Shown: one piece after another, positions 54,250 to 63,224 of the stretch | Numbering within the stretch: position 1 is the first letter of the stretch | Layout of the letters: each line of letters begins with the position of its first letter | Origin: Streptomyces barringtoniae | GTDB lineage: Bacteria > Actinomycetota > Actinomycetes > Streptomycetales > Streptomycetaceae | Reading direction: 5' to 3' | DNA length: 64,000 nt | Assembly: GCF_020819595.1 (NCBI RefSeq) | Contig: NZ_JAJHNP010000019.1 | Coordinates: 1-64,000 of the forward strand | Translations under genes and position numbers: made by a program | Notes under the pieces: model-generated | The model's database searches: none | Told to the model about the DNA's origin: nothing | The model's input: the letters and a program-made list of their open reading frames with translations, nothing else

Positions 54250-55863
54250 TCAGTCACCCGCCCGGTGCACCGGACAACCGGCGGCCGACCGGGCGATCCG
54301 CTGGGGGCTCCGGGACAGGGCGTCGTGCGCCTGCGGGCTCGTCGTGGCCCCTCCCGCCTCCGCGGCGGCAGCCGCATGGCCGGCACTGCCCTGCGCCCCT
54401 TCGGGGCGCCTGCACCGCTCCAAGCCCAGTCGCAGCCCCTCCGGCATCACCGTCAGCCGTTCGGTGACGGTCAGCCGGTAGGCCGGGTCGGGCAGCAGGT
54501 CGTAGCGGCGCAGCAGGAGGCCGAGGACCAGGGTGGCCTCGTGCAGGGCGAACTGGCGGCCGATGCACGCCCGCGCGCCGGTGCCGAACGGCTTGAAGGT
54601 GTGCGGGGGACGAGACCGTACGGCCGCCGCCTCGAAGCGGTCCGGGTCGAATCGCTCGGCGTCCTCGCCCCAGACCTCGGGGTCGCGGTGCAGCATCGGT
54701 GTCAGCACCAGCGCCCACGCGCCCCGGAGCATCGGGTGCTCCTCGGCGAGCACGGTGTCCTGCCGGGCCTCCCGGGCGAAGGCGGGGGCGGTCGGCCACA
54801 GCCGCAGGGACTCGTCCAGCACCCGGCGGACGTAGCGCAGCTTGGCCACCTGGTCGTAGCCGGGGCGTGCGTCCTCGCCCCAGACGCGGTCCACCTCGGC
54901 GCGGGCCCGGGCGGCGATCCCGGGGTGCCGGGCGAGGTAGTACAGGGCGAAGGAGAGCGCGCCCGAGGTGGTCTCGTGGCCCGCGACCAGGAACGTGATC
55001 ACCTGCCTGCGGACGTTCTCCGCCGACAGCTTCTCGCCCGTTTCCGGATGCGCCGTCTCCAGCATCCGGTCCAGCAGGTCACCGTCCCCGCGACCCGACC
55101 GGCGCCGCTCCGCGACCAGGTCGTCGACGGTTCTGTTCAGGTGGGCCATGTCGGCCGCGTTGCGCCGGGCGGCGGTGCGCAGCAGCAGTGGGGCGAGCGG
55201 CCCGGGCACGCCGTTGAGGCGCTGGGCGTAGGTGAGCGTGCCGACCATCGCGGTGACGAAGGGATGCGGGCGGTCCCGCTCGAAGGAGCCGAAGTCGTGC
55301 CCGAACCCGGTCCGCGCGATCGTCTCCAGGGTCAGCTTGGTCATGTCCCCGGGCACGTCCACCGTGCGCCCGGCCGCCGCCTCACGGTCCCAGTGAGCGG
55401 TCAGGCGTTCCGCGACTGCCAGCATCATCCCGTGGTAGCCCTCCATGGCCTCCCGGCTGAAGCCGGGCGCCAGGACGTCGTGCGCGAGCTGCCAGTTGGG
55501 CTCGTGGTTGTAGGCGGTGAACAGGCCGTCCCCGGCGACCGGCCGCAGATTGGCCACGCCGAGACCGACGTGCTTGGCGAACCGGGACTCGTCGGCCAGG
55601 TCCGCGGCGAGCCGCGCGCCCCACACGAACACGAACTCCTTGCCGAAGGCCCGCCGCCGGAAGATCGGACCCAGGTCGCGCCCGAAGCGCATGGAGTCCT
55701 GTACCGGCCTGCGCCGGTCGGCGCCGAGCACATCGCCGAGCAGCGGCACCCGGCGCGGCGGATGCGGAATGCGGTGCAGCTCGGGCCAGCCCAGTTCGGC
55801 GCTCCGGAAACCCTTGGGCAGCCCCGTCTGCGTCGTCTGCGTCCTCTGCGTCGTCTCCGCCAT
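54250..55863 (-). CDS. CYP102-like cytochrome P450 without reductase domain
   Basis: 537 aa. Very like the heme domain of P450 BM3: DESRFAKHVGLGVANLRPVA, AGDGLFTAYNHEPNWQLAHD, FSREAMEGYHGMM, I-helix AGHETTSG, ExxR in DESLRLWP, and heme loop FGTGARACIGRQFALHEAT. In CYP102 enzymes a fused FAD/FMN reductase follows. Here only a ~65-residue Ala/Arg-rich tail follows, so electrons must come from another protein. GGGAGA precedes ATG 55863. Probably a fatty-acid-type hydroxylase. Divergent from a TetR gene. Confidence 0.9.
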   Translation of the reverse strand: MAETTQRTQTTQTGLPKGFRSAELGWPELHRIPHPPRRVPLLGDVLGADRRRPVQDSMRFGRDLGPIFRRRAFGKEFVFVWGARLAADLADESRFAKHVGLGVANLRPVAGDGLFTAYNHEPNWQLAHDVLAPGFSREAMEGYHGMMLAVAERLTAHWDREAAAGRTVDVPGDMTKLTLETIARTGFGHDFGSFERDRPHPFVTAMVGTLTYAQRLNGVPGPLAPLLLRTAARRNAADMAHLNRTVDDLVAERRRSGRGDGDLLDRMLETAHPETGEKLSAENVRRQVITFLVAGHETTSGALSFALYYLARHPGIAARARAEVDRVWGEDARPGYDQVAKLRYVRRVLDESLRLWPTAPAFAREARQDTVLAEEHPMLRGAWALVLTPMLHRDPEVWGEDAERFDPDRFEAAAVRSRPPHTFKPFGTGARACIGRQFALHEATLVLGLLLRRYDLLPDPAYRLTVTERLTVMPEGLRLGLERCRRPEGAQGSAGHAAAAAEAGGATTSPQAHDALSRSPQRIARSAAGCPVHRAGD

Positions 55864-55893
55864 GACGCCGATCTCCCTTGATCCAGCGGACCG

Positions 55894-55978
55894 TTGAACC
55901 TGCGAGTGAAGCTGTGGCGCGCGCCGTGTTGTACGTGGGTTCAATAACCTGTTTCAGTCTGGTCCGCTTGTTGAACCC
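55894..55978. promoter_or_regulatory. TetR operator region with GGTTCAA/TTGAACC half-sites
   Basis: Three copies of the 7-base element: TTGAACC at 55894-55900, GGGTTCAA at 55937-55944 and TTGAACCC at 55971-55978. The last two form a perfect 8-base inverted repeat, extendable to 11 with one mismatch. They lie between the divergent P450 and TetR starts. Confidence 0.55.
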
Positions 55979-55998
55979 GCGTCAAGTAAAGTGACGTC

Positions 55999-56604
55999 AT
56001 GCCCGCGAACCAGGGGGAGCGCGCCCGGCGCAGACTCAGCACCGAGGAGCGGCGTGCGCAGCTGCTGTCCGTCGGCGCGAAGCTGTTCTCGGAGAGCCCC
56101 TACGACGACGTGTGGATCGAGCAGGTCGCCGAGATCGCCGGGGTCTCCCGCGGACTGCTGTACCACTACTTCCCGACCAAGCGGGACTTCTTCGCGGCGG
56201 TCGTCGACCGCGAGAGCGAGCGGATGCTGCGCATGACGGCGGCCGTGCCCGGCGTGCCGGTGCGCGAGCAGCTCGCCGCCGGCCTCGACACCTACCTCGG
56301 TTACGTGCAGGCCCACGCCCACGGCTTCCGTGCCTTCCACCGTGCCGACGCGGCCGGCGACCAGGCCGTCCGCCGGGTCTACCAGCGGGCCCTGGCCGCC
56401 CAGGAGCAGCAGATCCTCGCCGCGCTGGCCGCCGATCCCGAGTTCGGCCCCGTCTACGAGAGCGCCCCGCATGTCCGCCTGGCCGTGCGCGGCTGGCTCG
56501 CCTTCACCACCGCCGTCTGCCTGGAGTGGCTGCGCGACGGCGAGTTGACCCGCGAGCAGGTGCGGGACCTGTGCGCGCGGGCGCTGCTGGGTGTCATCAC
56601 CTGA
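55999..56604 (+). CDS. TetR-family repressor
   Basis: 201 aa. HTH VWIEQVAEIAGVSRGLLYHY FPTKRDFF (~36-63) is a textbook TetR DNA-binding domain, followed by a helical ligand domain with FRAFHRADAAGDQAVRRVYQ. Divergent from the CYP102-like gene; in Bacillus megaterium the BM3 gene is controlled by the TetR-type Bm3R1, a parallel arrangement. Likely ligand: fatty acid or similar lipophile (inference). Confidence 0.9.
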   Translation: MPANQGERARRRLSTEERRAQLLSVGAKLFSESPYDDVWIEQVAEIAGVSRGLLYHYFPTKRDFFAAVVDRESERMLRMTAAVPGVPVREQLAAGLDTYLGYVQAHAHGFRAFHRADAAGDQAVRRVYQRALAAQEQQILAALAADPEFGPVYESAPHVRLAVRGWLAFTTAVCLEWLRDGELTREQVRDLCARALLGVIT

Positions 56605-56689
56605 CCATCACCCGACCACGGCCCGACCGCCCGCACTGGTCCTTTCCGGCGCCGGGATGCGGTTGGCGTGCGCCCGGATCTCCGATAGG

Positions 56690-56708
56690 TTAGGCAAGGC
56701 TTACCTAA
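56690..56708 (+). promoter_or_regulatory. Iron box (DmdR/IdeR site)
   Basis: TTAGGCAAGGCTTACCTAA matches the 19-bp actinobacterial iron-box consensus TTAGGTTAGGCTAACCTAA at 16 of 19 positions. It ends at the ribosome site of the DUF2470 gene, so Fe(II)-loaded repressor would silence that gene. Confidence 0.85.
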
Positions 56709-56719
56709 GGAGGTCTCGG

Positions 56720-57460
56720 ATGGGTGACACGCAGGACTGGACGGCCGCACCCGGCGCCGCGGAACGGGCACGGTCGGTGCTGGCCGTCGCCTGGTCGTGC
56801 GCGGTGACCGCGGACGGCGCCCGTGAGGAGTACGTCGGCGCGCACACCGTGACCGACGACGGCGCCGTACGCCTGACGGTGCCCGACGACAGCGCCCTGC
56901 TGACCGCGGCCATCTGCGCCCCCCGCCAGGAACCCTCCGCCGTACTCGAGTTCGCCGACGTGGCCCCCGTACCGGTACGCGGCCGGATCCGGGCCCGGCT
57001 CCACCTCGCCGGCTGGTTCGCACCGGACCGCGGCACCCTGCTGTTCCGGCCCACGCGGGCGGTGCTGCGGCGGTCCTCCGGGACCGTGGTGGTCGACCCG
57101 GACGAGTACGCCGCCGCCCGGCCCGACCCGCTCGCCGAGGCCGAGGCCCGGCTCCTGACCCACCTCGCCGACGCCCACCCGGACGCCGTCGAGCGGCTGA
57201 CCCGCCTGGTGCGGCCGGAGAGCCTGCACGCCGCGACCCGCGTGCTGCCCCTCGCCGTCGACCGGCACGGACTGACCCTGCGCATCGAGCGCACCCGCGC
57301 CCACGGCGACGTACGGCTGCCCTTCCACACGCCCGCCGACGACGTCGCCCAGCTCACCGAGCGCATGCACGCCCTGCTGGTCCAGGCCACCGCCGCCGCC
57401 TGCCCCCGCGCGCGAGGGCCTGTCCCGCGGCTCAAGCCGCAGGGAGGCAGCGGTGCCTGA
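56720..57460 (+). CDS. DUF2470-domain protein, iron-regulated
   Basis: 246 aa from ATG 56720 with AAGGAGG six bases upstream. The N-terminal half is a flavin-reductase-like split barrel without obvious cofactor motifs. The C-terminal ~85 residues carry the DUF2470 pattern (EARLLTHLADAHPDAVERLT, VLPLAVDRHGLTLRIER, VRLPFHTPADDVAQLTERMH). Related proteins include haem-utilisation (HugZ-like) enzymes. The iron box supports a role in iron or haem metabolism, but the reaction is not known. Confidence 0.8.
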   Translation: MGDTQDWTAAPGAAERARSVLAVAWSCAVTADGAREEYVGAHTVTDDGAVRLTVPDDSALLTAAICAPRQEPSAVLEFADVAPVPVRGRIRARLHLAGWFAPDRGTLLFRPTRAVLRRSSGTVVVDPDEYAAARPDPLAEAEARLLTHLADAHPDAVERLTRLVRPESLHAATRVLPLAVDRHGLTLRIERTRAHGDVRLPFHTPADDVAQLTERMHALLVQATAAACPRARGPVPRLKPQGGSGA

Positions 57461-57542
57461 CCGGCCGGCGTGAGCGGGTTCCGGAGCCTGCGGATGTGCG
57501 TGCCGGACCCCGCCTCTGCGGCATGATCCGCCGGACGGGCCC

Positions 57543-58742
57543 CTACAGCGGCAGCGCGCAGACGGCGACCGGTGAGGCGAACGGCTCGCCGGCCGACCGG
57601 AGTTCACCGCTGTCCGCGTCGACGTGGAAGACGGTGACCGTCCCCGAGCGCTGGTTCGCCGCGAACAGCAGTCCGCCGTCCGGCGAGAGAGCGATCTGCC
57701 GCGGGAAGTCCCCGCCCACCGGCACCGTGCCGAGCAGCCGCAGCCGGGCGCCGTCGGCCTCGATCGCGTACCGCGCGAGGCTGTTGTCGCCCCGGTTGGC
57801 CAGGAACGCGTACCCTCCGTTCGCCGTCACGACGAACTGTGCCGGGTAGTTGGTGCCGCCGCCCGACCCCGTGGACTGCGGCTCGCCGATGGTCAGCCGG
57901 CCGGAGGCCGGGTCGTAGCCGCATACGGTGACCGTGTCGTCCACTTCGTTGGCCAGATAGGCGTACCGGCCGCCGGGATGGAAGGTCAGATGGCGCGGTC
58001 CGGCACCGGGCCGGGTGTGCGCCTGTGCCACCTCCGTCAGTGTGCCGTTCGCCTGGTCCAGACGGTAGCTGTAGACGGTGTCGGTGCCGAGGTCGACCGC
58101 GAGGACGTGGCCGCCGTCGGGGCTGGTGACGAACTGGTGGGCGTGCGGCCCCTGTTGACCCGAGTCGGGAGGCGGCGCGGTGTGCGTGACCAGGTCGGTG
58201 CGCTCGCCCAGGGCGCCGGAGGAGTCGACCGGATGCACGGCGACGCTGCCCGACCCGTAGTTGGCGCTCAGCAGCCAGCGTCCGGAGGGATGCACCGACA
58301 GATGACAGGGGCCCGCACCGCCCGTGCCGCGGGTGCCGAGAACCCGCCGGCCGGCGAGGCGTACGGCCGTCACGCCGCCGTCCTGGCGCTCGTCGACCGC
58401 GTACAGCGTGCGGCCGTCCGGGTGCACGGCCAGGTACGACGGGTCGGGGACACCGGCGAGGGTGCCGGAGGTGGTGATCCGGCCGGTCGCCGGGTCGTAG
58501 GAGGCCAGCCCGATGCCGGTGCCGCCGCCGTCGGCCGAGGTGTAGGTGCCCACGTACAGCGGACGCGGACCGGAGGGCCCACGGGGTGGTGGGGCGGGCC
58601 TGGGATCGTCCGCCGCGGCCCGGGTGCCGGCCGGCGGGGCCGCCGGGGACGGCACCGTCACCACGGCCGCCGTGCCCGCCACGGCTCCGACGAACCGGCG
58701 CCTGCTCCAGCGTCCGTTCACCGGCTCGTCGTCCGTGTCCAT
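57543..58742 (-). CDS. Tat-exported lactonase family beta-propeller
   Basis: 399 aa. Twin-arginine signal SRRRFVGAVAG with hydrophobic stretch to ~50. A seven-bladed propeller of the 6-phosphogluconolactonase (PF10282) type follows: LYVGTYTSADGGGTGIGLAS, VHPSGRWLLSANYGSGSV, GPHAHQFVTSPDGGHVLAVD, HPGGRYAYLANEVDDTV and GDFPRQIALSPDGGLLFAAN. Secretion argues against a pentose-phosphate role; a lactone or other substrate outside the cell is likely. GAGGTG precedes the ATG. Confidence 0.88.
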   Translation of the reverse strand: MDTDDEPVNGRWSRRRFVGAVAGTAAVVTVPSPAAPPAGTRAAADDPRPAPPPRGPSGPRPLYVGTYTSADGGGTGIGLASYDPATGRITTSGTLAGVPDPSYLAVHPDGRTLYAVDERQDGGVTAVRLAGRRVLGTRGTGGAGPCHLSVHPSGRWLLSANYGSGSVAVHPVDSSGALGERTDLVTHTAPPPDSGQQGPHAHQFVTSPDGGHVLAVDLGTDTVYSYRLDQANGTLTEVAQAHTRPGAGPRHLTFHPGGRYAYLANEVDDTVTVCGYDPASGRLTIGEPQSTGSGGGTNYPAQFVVTANGGYAFLANRGDNSLARYAIEADGARLRLLGTVPVGGDFPRQIALSPDGGLLFAANQRSGTVTVFHVDADSGELRSAGEPFASPVAVCALPL

Positions 58743-58848
58743 GCAGCACCTCAGGTCGTCGGTGGCCCCGGTCGTGACAGCCACCTTGGCCCCTGCCGAC
58801 GGCAAAGGGCAAGCACGGCAACAGGTGTTGCGCGCCGTGCAACGCGAT

Positions 58849-59898
58849 CTACCAGTCGCCGTCCTCGACCGGCTTGCCCGGCGCGTCCTTCAGCGGGGTC
58901 ACCTGGCCGGCGGACGGCGCCTGCCACGGGTCCAGGTCGTCCCCGAGCCACTCGCCGACCGGCTTGACCGCCCCCAGGGCGTCCGTGGGGGCCAGATCCC
59001 CGGCATCGGCGTCGTAGTAGTCGTACCAGGGCAGCCCCGCCCGGGTGTACGCCGCCCGGTCGACCGGGGACGGCGGGGGCGCCTCGCCGGTGATGCGCCG
59101 CCACTCCGGCGGCGTGACCAGATGCACGAACACCCGCCCTGCGGGCTCCTCGGACCAGTCCGTCGGCGGCCGCTCGTCCCGGTACACCTCCTGACGCATC
59201 GAGCCGCCGACACCCAGACCCATGGCGGCGCCCCGAGGCGCCCCACCCGGGGCCGCGGGAGGCGGCATCGCACCGGGCGCGGACGCCATCATCGGCGCGC
59301 CGTACCCGCCCGTCGGCCCGGCTGCCAGGGCCCTGCGCCGTGCCTCCTCCCGCTCCCGCTCACGGCGCCGCCACTCGGACAGCAGCGGCTCCCGCAGCGG
59401 GAACGACTGCAGCTGCACGCCGCCCCACACCTCCTCGCCGGTGACCTGCCCCTCCACCGTCGCACCGAGACCGAGCGGTACGGCGACGAACTGGCGGACC
59501 GTGCCCTTGCCGGAGTTGATGCCGTCCAGCCAGGGCTGCCGGGGCAGTACCACGTAGTTCTGCGGATCCCGGGCGAGCCGGTCGCTCCAGGGCCGGCCGG
59601 ACACCGCGCACACCTTGCCGACCCCGACCTGGAGCGCCGCCGGCTCCCTCGTGCCGGAGAAGCTCAGCCACATCGCCTCGCGCAGATACACCGGCAGCAT
59701 CACACCACCGCGCGCCCGCCACTCGGCCGGGACCGTGTCGGGGTGGTCCGAGACCCGCCGGACGGGGAACTCGCCCAGCCCGGGAGGCAGCGGATGCGTG
59801 CCCGACTCCGGCAGCCGCAGCGTGCGGATGAACCGCACCGCCACCCCGCCCGGCAACCGCAGTGTGTTCCCGTCGATCCGCACCCCTGAACCGGCCAT
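58849..59898 (-). CDS. Hypothetical protein
   Basis: 349 aa from ATG 59898 with GAGGGGG about 7 bases upstream. The N-terminal half (LPGGVAVRFIRTLRLPESGT, MLPVYLREAMWLSFSG, VLPRQPWLDGINSGKGTVRQ FVAVPLG) is well ordered and the tail is Pro/Ala/Gly-rich with PWYDYYDADAGDLAPT. No signal peptide, membrane helix or family I can name with certainty. Confidence 0.75.
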   Translation of the reverse strand: MAGSGVRIDGNTLRLPGGVAVRFIRTLRLPESGTHPLPPGLGEFPVRRVSDHPDTVPAEWRARGGVMLPVYLREAMWLSFSGTREPAALQVGVGKVCAVSGRPWSDRLARDPQNYVVLPRQPWLDGINSGKGTVRQFVAVPLGLGATVEGQVTGEEVWGGVQLQSFPLREPLLSEWRRREREREEARRRALAAGPTGGYGAPMMASAPGAMPPPAAPGGAPRGAAMGLGVGGSMRQEVYRDERPPTDWSEEPAGRVFVHLVTPPEWRRITGEAPPPSPVDRAAYTRAGLPWYDYYDADAGDLAPTDALGAVKPVGEWLGDDLDPWQAPSAGQVTPLKDAPGKPVEDGDW

Positions 59899-59930
59899 CC
59901 GGTCGCCCCCTCGCATCCGTGCCGGCCGCT

Positions 59931-60012
59931 CCGGCACCCCTCGAACTCCGTCGTCGTGCCGGATACCCCGGCACCCCTCGAACCCGTCGTGCCGGCTACC
60001 CCGGCACCCGGC
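59931..60012. repeat. Short GC-rich tandem repeat
   Basis: The block CCGGnTACCCCGGCACCC followed by CTCGAACnCCGTCGTG recurs two to three times with small changes between the hypothetical gene and the FUSC-type gene. Confidence 0.6.
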
Positions 60013-60039
60013 GCGCCGAGCCTCGCCCGGCACTCTCCC

Positions 60040-61293
60040 TCACCAGGAACGCTCACCGAACCCCGCACGGTTCCGCCACAGCTCCTCCTGTACCCCGAGC
60101 CGTTCGCGCATCCGGCTCATCCGGGGCAGCTTCGCCCGCTGCCTCCGGGAGACCCGGTCCAGCTCCTCGAACAGGCGCCGGGTGCGGTGCTCGGTGTTCA
60201 GCTCGTCGATGATCCGCGTCGTCTCGGTCAGCACGGCCCCGAACAGCTGCCAGTTCGCCCAGTCCTTGCCGATCTCCTCCCGGAGCAGCTCGGCCAGCCG
60301 GTCCCGGGTGCCGGCCGCCGTGTGCAGCTCGGCGGACAGACGGGCCTCCGCCGACTCGGCGTTCTCGCTCAGGTGGGTGGTGACCAGGACCGCGAAGCTG
60401 ACCACCGCGTCGGCGATCTCCGACAGCAGCTGTTCGACGGTCGCCCCCACCCGGGGCGGGAACAGCTCCTCGGCCCCGCGGGCCTTGGCCAGGTCCGTGA
60501 AGGTACGGGCCAGCACCCGCAGCACCACCGTGCAGATCTCCAGCGCGTCCAGACCGGTCCGCAGCACCACCCGGTGCAGCAGCCCCTCCTTGACCCGCGG
60601 ATTGAGCCGCAGGCTGTCCTCCGCCTGCCTGAGCGACGCGTCCACCCGGGTGATGTGCTGGTCCAGCCCGCGTGCCTCGTGCAGCCGCTCGGCCGCCCGC
60701 TCCCAGGTGATCCGGCCGGCGGCCTCCTCACCCATCCGCAGCATCAACTGCCGTACCCGGCGTGCCTGGTCCTCGATCGAGCGGCCCGCCTCGTCCACCC
60801 ACACCGGGGGCGGGAGCAGCAGATTGCAGGCCGTGCCGACGACCGCGCCGATCAGCGTCTCCACGATGCGCGCCCAGGCGGTGAACCCGACGGTGGTGAC
60901 GCCGAGGACCAGCATGGCGCTGATCGCCACCTCGGCCACGTACTCGTCGACCCGCACCAGATGCCCGACGGCCAGCGAGGCCACGATCAGCAGGGCGAGG
61001 CTCCACCAGGTCAGCCCCACCAGCACGCTGAAGGCGATCGCCACCAGCACGCCGGCGACCACCGAGTTCACCCGGCGGATGCCGTTGGTGAGGGTGGCGT
61101 AGAAGGTCACCTGGACGACCAGCAGCGCGGTCAGCGGCGCGGTCAGCGGGGCCGGCTCGGGGCTCAGCCGCAGGGCGATGACGTAGGCGATCGTCGCAGC
61201 CGTCGCCGACCGCAGCGTCTGGACGACCACCGGCTGCCGGCGACGCTCCAGCAGACGCCGCAGTCCCGTGGTCCACTTCCGTACGTCGTGCAT
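60040..61293 (-). CDS. FUSC/aromatic-acid-exporter-type membrane protein
   Basis: 417 aa. An N-terminal membrane half with 5-6 helices (TAATIAYVIALRLSP, LLVVQVTFYATLTNGIRRVN, VVAGVLVAIAFSVLVGLTWW, LIVASLAVGHL, IETLIGAVVGTACNLLLPPP-like end) and a long cytoplasmic helical half. Family members export aromatic acids in E. coli; the substrate here is unknown. Confidence 0.85.
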   Translation of the reverse strand: MHDVRKWTTGLRRLLERRRQPVVVQTLRSATAATIAYVIALRLSPEPAPLTAPLTALLVVQVTFYATLTNGIRRVNSVVAGVLVAIAFSVLVGLTWWSLALLIVASLAVGHLVRVDEYVAEVAISAMLVLGVTTVGFTAWARIVETLIGAVVGTACNLLLPPPVWVDEAGRSIEDQARRVRQLMLRMGEEAAGRITWERAAERLHEARGLDQHITRVDASLRQAEDSLRLNPRVKEGLLHRVVLRTGLDALEICTVVLRVLARTFTDLAKARGAEELFPPRVGATVEQLLSEIADAVVSFAVLVTTHLSENAESAEARLSAELHTAAGTRDRLAELLREEIGKDWANWQLFGAVLTETTRIIDELNTEHRTRRLFEELDRVSRRQRAKLPRMSRMRERLGVQEELWRNRAGFGERSW

Positions 61294-61445
61294 TGCTTGG
61301 CCTGTTCCCGTTCCTCGGCCGCATCGAACGTCCCTCGTTGCGGACCGAACCTGTCCGCAAGGGTTCGTACAGTGATTTCGGCGGTTGGGAGACCGCCACG
61401 TCGAGCGGCGGTCGGCAGGCCGTCGAAACCACGGAAGGGGTCGGC

Positions 61446-62054
61446 ATGGGGGAGTACAAGGGCAAGGGCGGGCCCGAGGGCGTCGAACTGCTCCGGCAGG
61501 CGCACGCCTGTCTGCGCGAGGTGGTCGCCACGGTGCCGGAGGAGGCCTGGGGCGGGCCGACGCCGTGCTCCGAATGGACCGTACGGCAGGTGCTCAACCA
61601 CACACGGATCGACCAGCAGGCATACGGCCTCGCGCTCACCGCCGGCCGGCCGGGTGAGGACCCGTTCCAGCCGGCCGACGCCCTGTACGGCGATGCGGTG
61701 GCCGAGCTGGACAAGGTCCTGGACGCCGTGGCCGACGCCTATGCGGGGCTGCCCGCCGACGCCGGGTCCGTGCCGACGCCGCTGGGCCCGCTGCCCCTGC
61801 CGCTGGCCGCAGGTGCGGGCGCGCTGGACGCCGCCGTGCACGCCTGGGACATCGCCGCCGCCACCGGTCAGAACCGGCCAATCACACCGGCGCTGGCGGC
61901 GGCCCTCCGGCCGACCGCCGACCAGCTGGTCCCACGACTGCGCGGGTACGGCGTGTTCGCCCCCGCCCTGACGTCCGACGAACCCCGGGACGAGACGGCG
62001 GCCCTGCTCGCCTTCCTCGGCCGGGACCCAAAGTGGGCGCGCCCGGTGTCCTGA
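61446..62054 (+). CDS. TIGR03086-type DinB-fold metal-binding protein
   Basis: 202 aa, ATG 61446 with GGAAGGGG upstream. LRQAHACLREVVATVPEEAW, TPCSEWTVRQVLNHTRIDQQ and DAAVHAWDIAAATGQ give the three His-containing helices of the mycothiol-dependent maleylpyruvate isomerase/DinB superfamily. Such proteins probably act in mycothiol-linked transfers. Divergent from the FUSC-type gene. Confidence 0.88.
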   Translation: MGEYKGKGGPEGVELLRQAHACLREVVATVPEEAWGGPTPCSEWTVRQVLNHTRIDQQAYGLALTAGRPGEDPFQPADALYGDAVAELDKVLDAVADAYAGLPADAGSVPTPLGPLPLPLAAGAGALDAAVHAWDIAAATGQNRPITPALAAALRPTADQLVPRLRGYGVFAPALTSDEPRDETAALLAFLGRDPKWARPVS

Positions 62055-62155
62055 CGGGGTGGTCCGCCGGGCAAAGACGATGGCCGCGGGCGTGCTGGAG
62101 TGGTGGCGGCGCACCGGCAACAAGGTGCTGCTGTCCGCCGCCGTGCACGGTGCCG

Positions 62156-62650
62156 TCAGGCATACAGCTTGTCGATGAACGCGTGCAGATTGCCCGTCGT
62201 ACGGGCGATCTGCTCCTCCGTCGTCAGGCTCTCCTCGAACCGCGTGCCCGACTCCGGCACCTTCTTGCCCCGCACATACAGCGAACACGCCAGGTCGGTG
62301 CACATGTACAGGCCGACCGAATTGCCCTCGCGGCCCGCCGCCCCCGCCTTGCGCGCCGCCATCAGCGTCACCCCGCCACCGGGATGCGTGGTCAGACACA
62401 CCGAACACATGCTGCGGTGCAGAAACCCGCGCTGCGAGGCCTGGAAGCGGAGGGCGACGGCGACCAGCCGGTCCTCCCGTTCGGTGACCAGATAGCTGCG
62501 GTCGGGCGCCCCCGGATCCCGCCAGCCGAGGAAGTCCAGGTCGTCCCACGGGCGTTCGCCGAGGTCCCGCGGCACCGTCAGCCGCTTGGCCTCCCCCTTG
62601 GAGCAGTTGACGAAGGAGTTGCGGATGTCCTGCTCGGTGAGAGATCTCAT
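62156..62650 (-). CDS. FBP-domain (EF-G-binding-like) zinc-finger protein
   Basis: 164 aa, ATG 62650 with GGAAGGA upstream. N-terminal MRSLTEQDIRNSFVNCSKGE AKRLTVP and C-terminal treble-clef zinc finger with CSVCLTTHPGGGVTLMAARK and GLYMCTDLACSLYVRGK (four Cys). This is the FBP C-terminal domain of fusidic-acid-resistance (FusB-like) proteins that bind EF-G. Common in Streptomyces; antibiotic resistance is not established. Confidence 0.88.
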   Translation of the reverse strand: MRSLTEQDIRNSFVNCSKGEAKRLTVPRDLGERPWDDLDFLGWRDPGAPDRSYLVTEREDRLVAVALRFQASQRGFLHRSMCSVCLTTHPGGGVTLMAARKAGAAGREGNSVGLYMCTDLACSLYVRGKKVPESGTRFEESLTTEEQIARTTGNLHAFIDKLYA

Positions 62651-62753
62651 GGGAAGAGTCCTTCCGGATGCGTTGCCGTGAACCTGGTGGTCCGTGAAAC
62701 CTAATAGGTCTAGGTACACGGCTAGCCTATGTAGCCAAGGGGAGGGCGGGCCA

Positions 62754-63224
62754 ATGGATTTCCGGCAGTGGCTGCCGCGGCGCCGCCACGCCGACTACCG
62801 GGCCGGAGCACGCCGACCTCGGTGCACTGATCGCCACGAGCTCCAGGATCTGAAGGTGGTCTGGCACTGGCCCGCTTCGGCACTCCGGAGGGTGCGGGTA
62901 CGGCGTACCGGGCTGTGGCCTTTTCCGAGGGTACCGGCCGCGGTACGGCCGCTCCGGGGGCGGCGCCATCGGCTGCGGCGACTTCCGGTACGGCCGCTCC
63001 GGCGGACCGGCCGGCCGGTTGCGGCGTGGGCGTTCCCGGTAGGTCCTCTTCCGGCCCGCCGACTCCGGAGCGGCTTGCGGCGGCTCCTCGCGCTCCGGCA
63101 TCGGCCCCCCCGCGTGCGCCTCTCCCCGTCCGGTCTCCTCCGAGCCTCCCGGTCGCCCTACCCCGCCTCCGACGTCCTTGCCTCCGGCGGCCACACCCCC
63201 GGCGCCAGGACACCCAACGCATAG
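62754..63224 (+). CDS. Hypothetical Arg-rich protein
   Basis: 156 aa from ATG 62754, which has an excellent AAGGGGAGGG about 6 bases upstream. The first ~60 residues (MDFRQWLPRRRHADYRAG, CTDRHELQDLKVVWHWPASA) look protein-like; the rest is low-complexity Arg/Pro/Leu. Its last 67 bases overlap the 3' end of the LuxR gene on the other strand. Real gene with a poorly conserved tail, or a shorter gene. Confidence 0.4.
   Translation: MDFRQWLPRRRHADYRAGARRPRCTDRHELQDLKVVWHWPASALRRVRVRRTGLWPFPRVPAAVRPLRGRRHRLRRLPVRPLRRTGRPVAAWAFPVGPLPARRLRSGLRRLLALRHRPPRVRLSPSGLLRASRSPYPASDVLASGGHTPGARTPNA

Noticed and set aside
59899..60033. N-terminal extension of the hypothetical protein at 58849-59898
   Set aside because: The extra residues come from a short DNA tandem repeat; ATG 59898 has its own good ribosome site.
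62059..62177. A 39-codon plus-strand ORF (GTG start) between the TIGR03086 and FBP genes
   Set aside because: No ribosome site, no family, and it runs into the 3' end of the FBP gene; likely chance.
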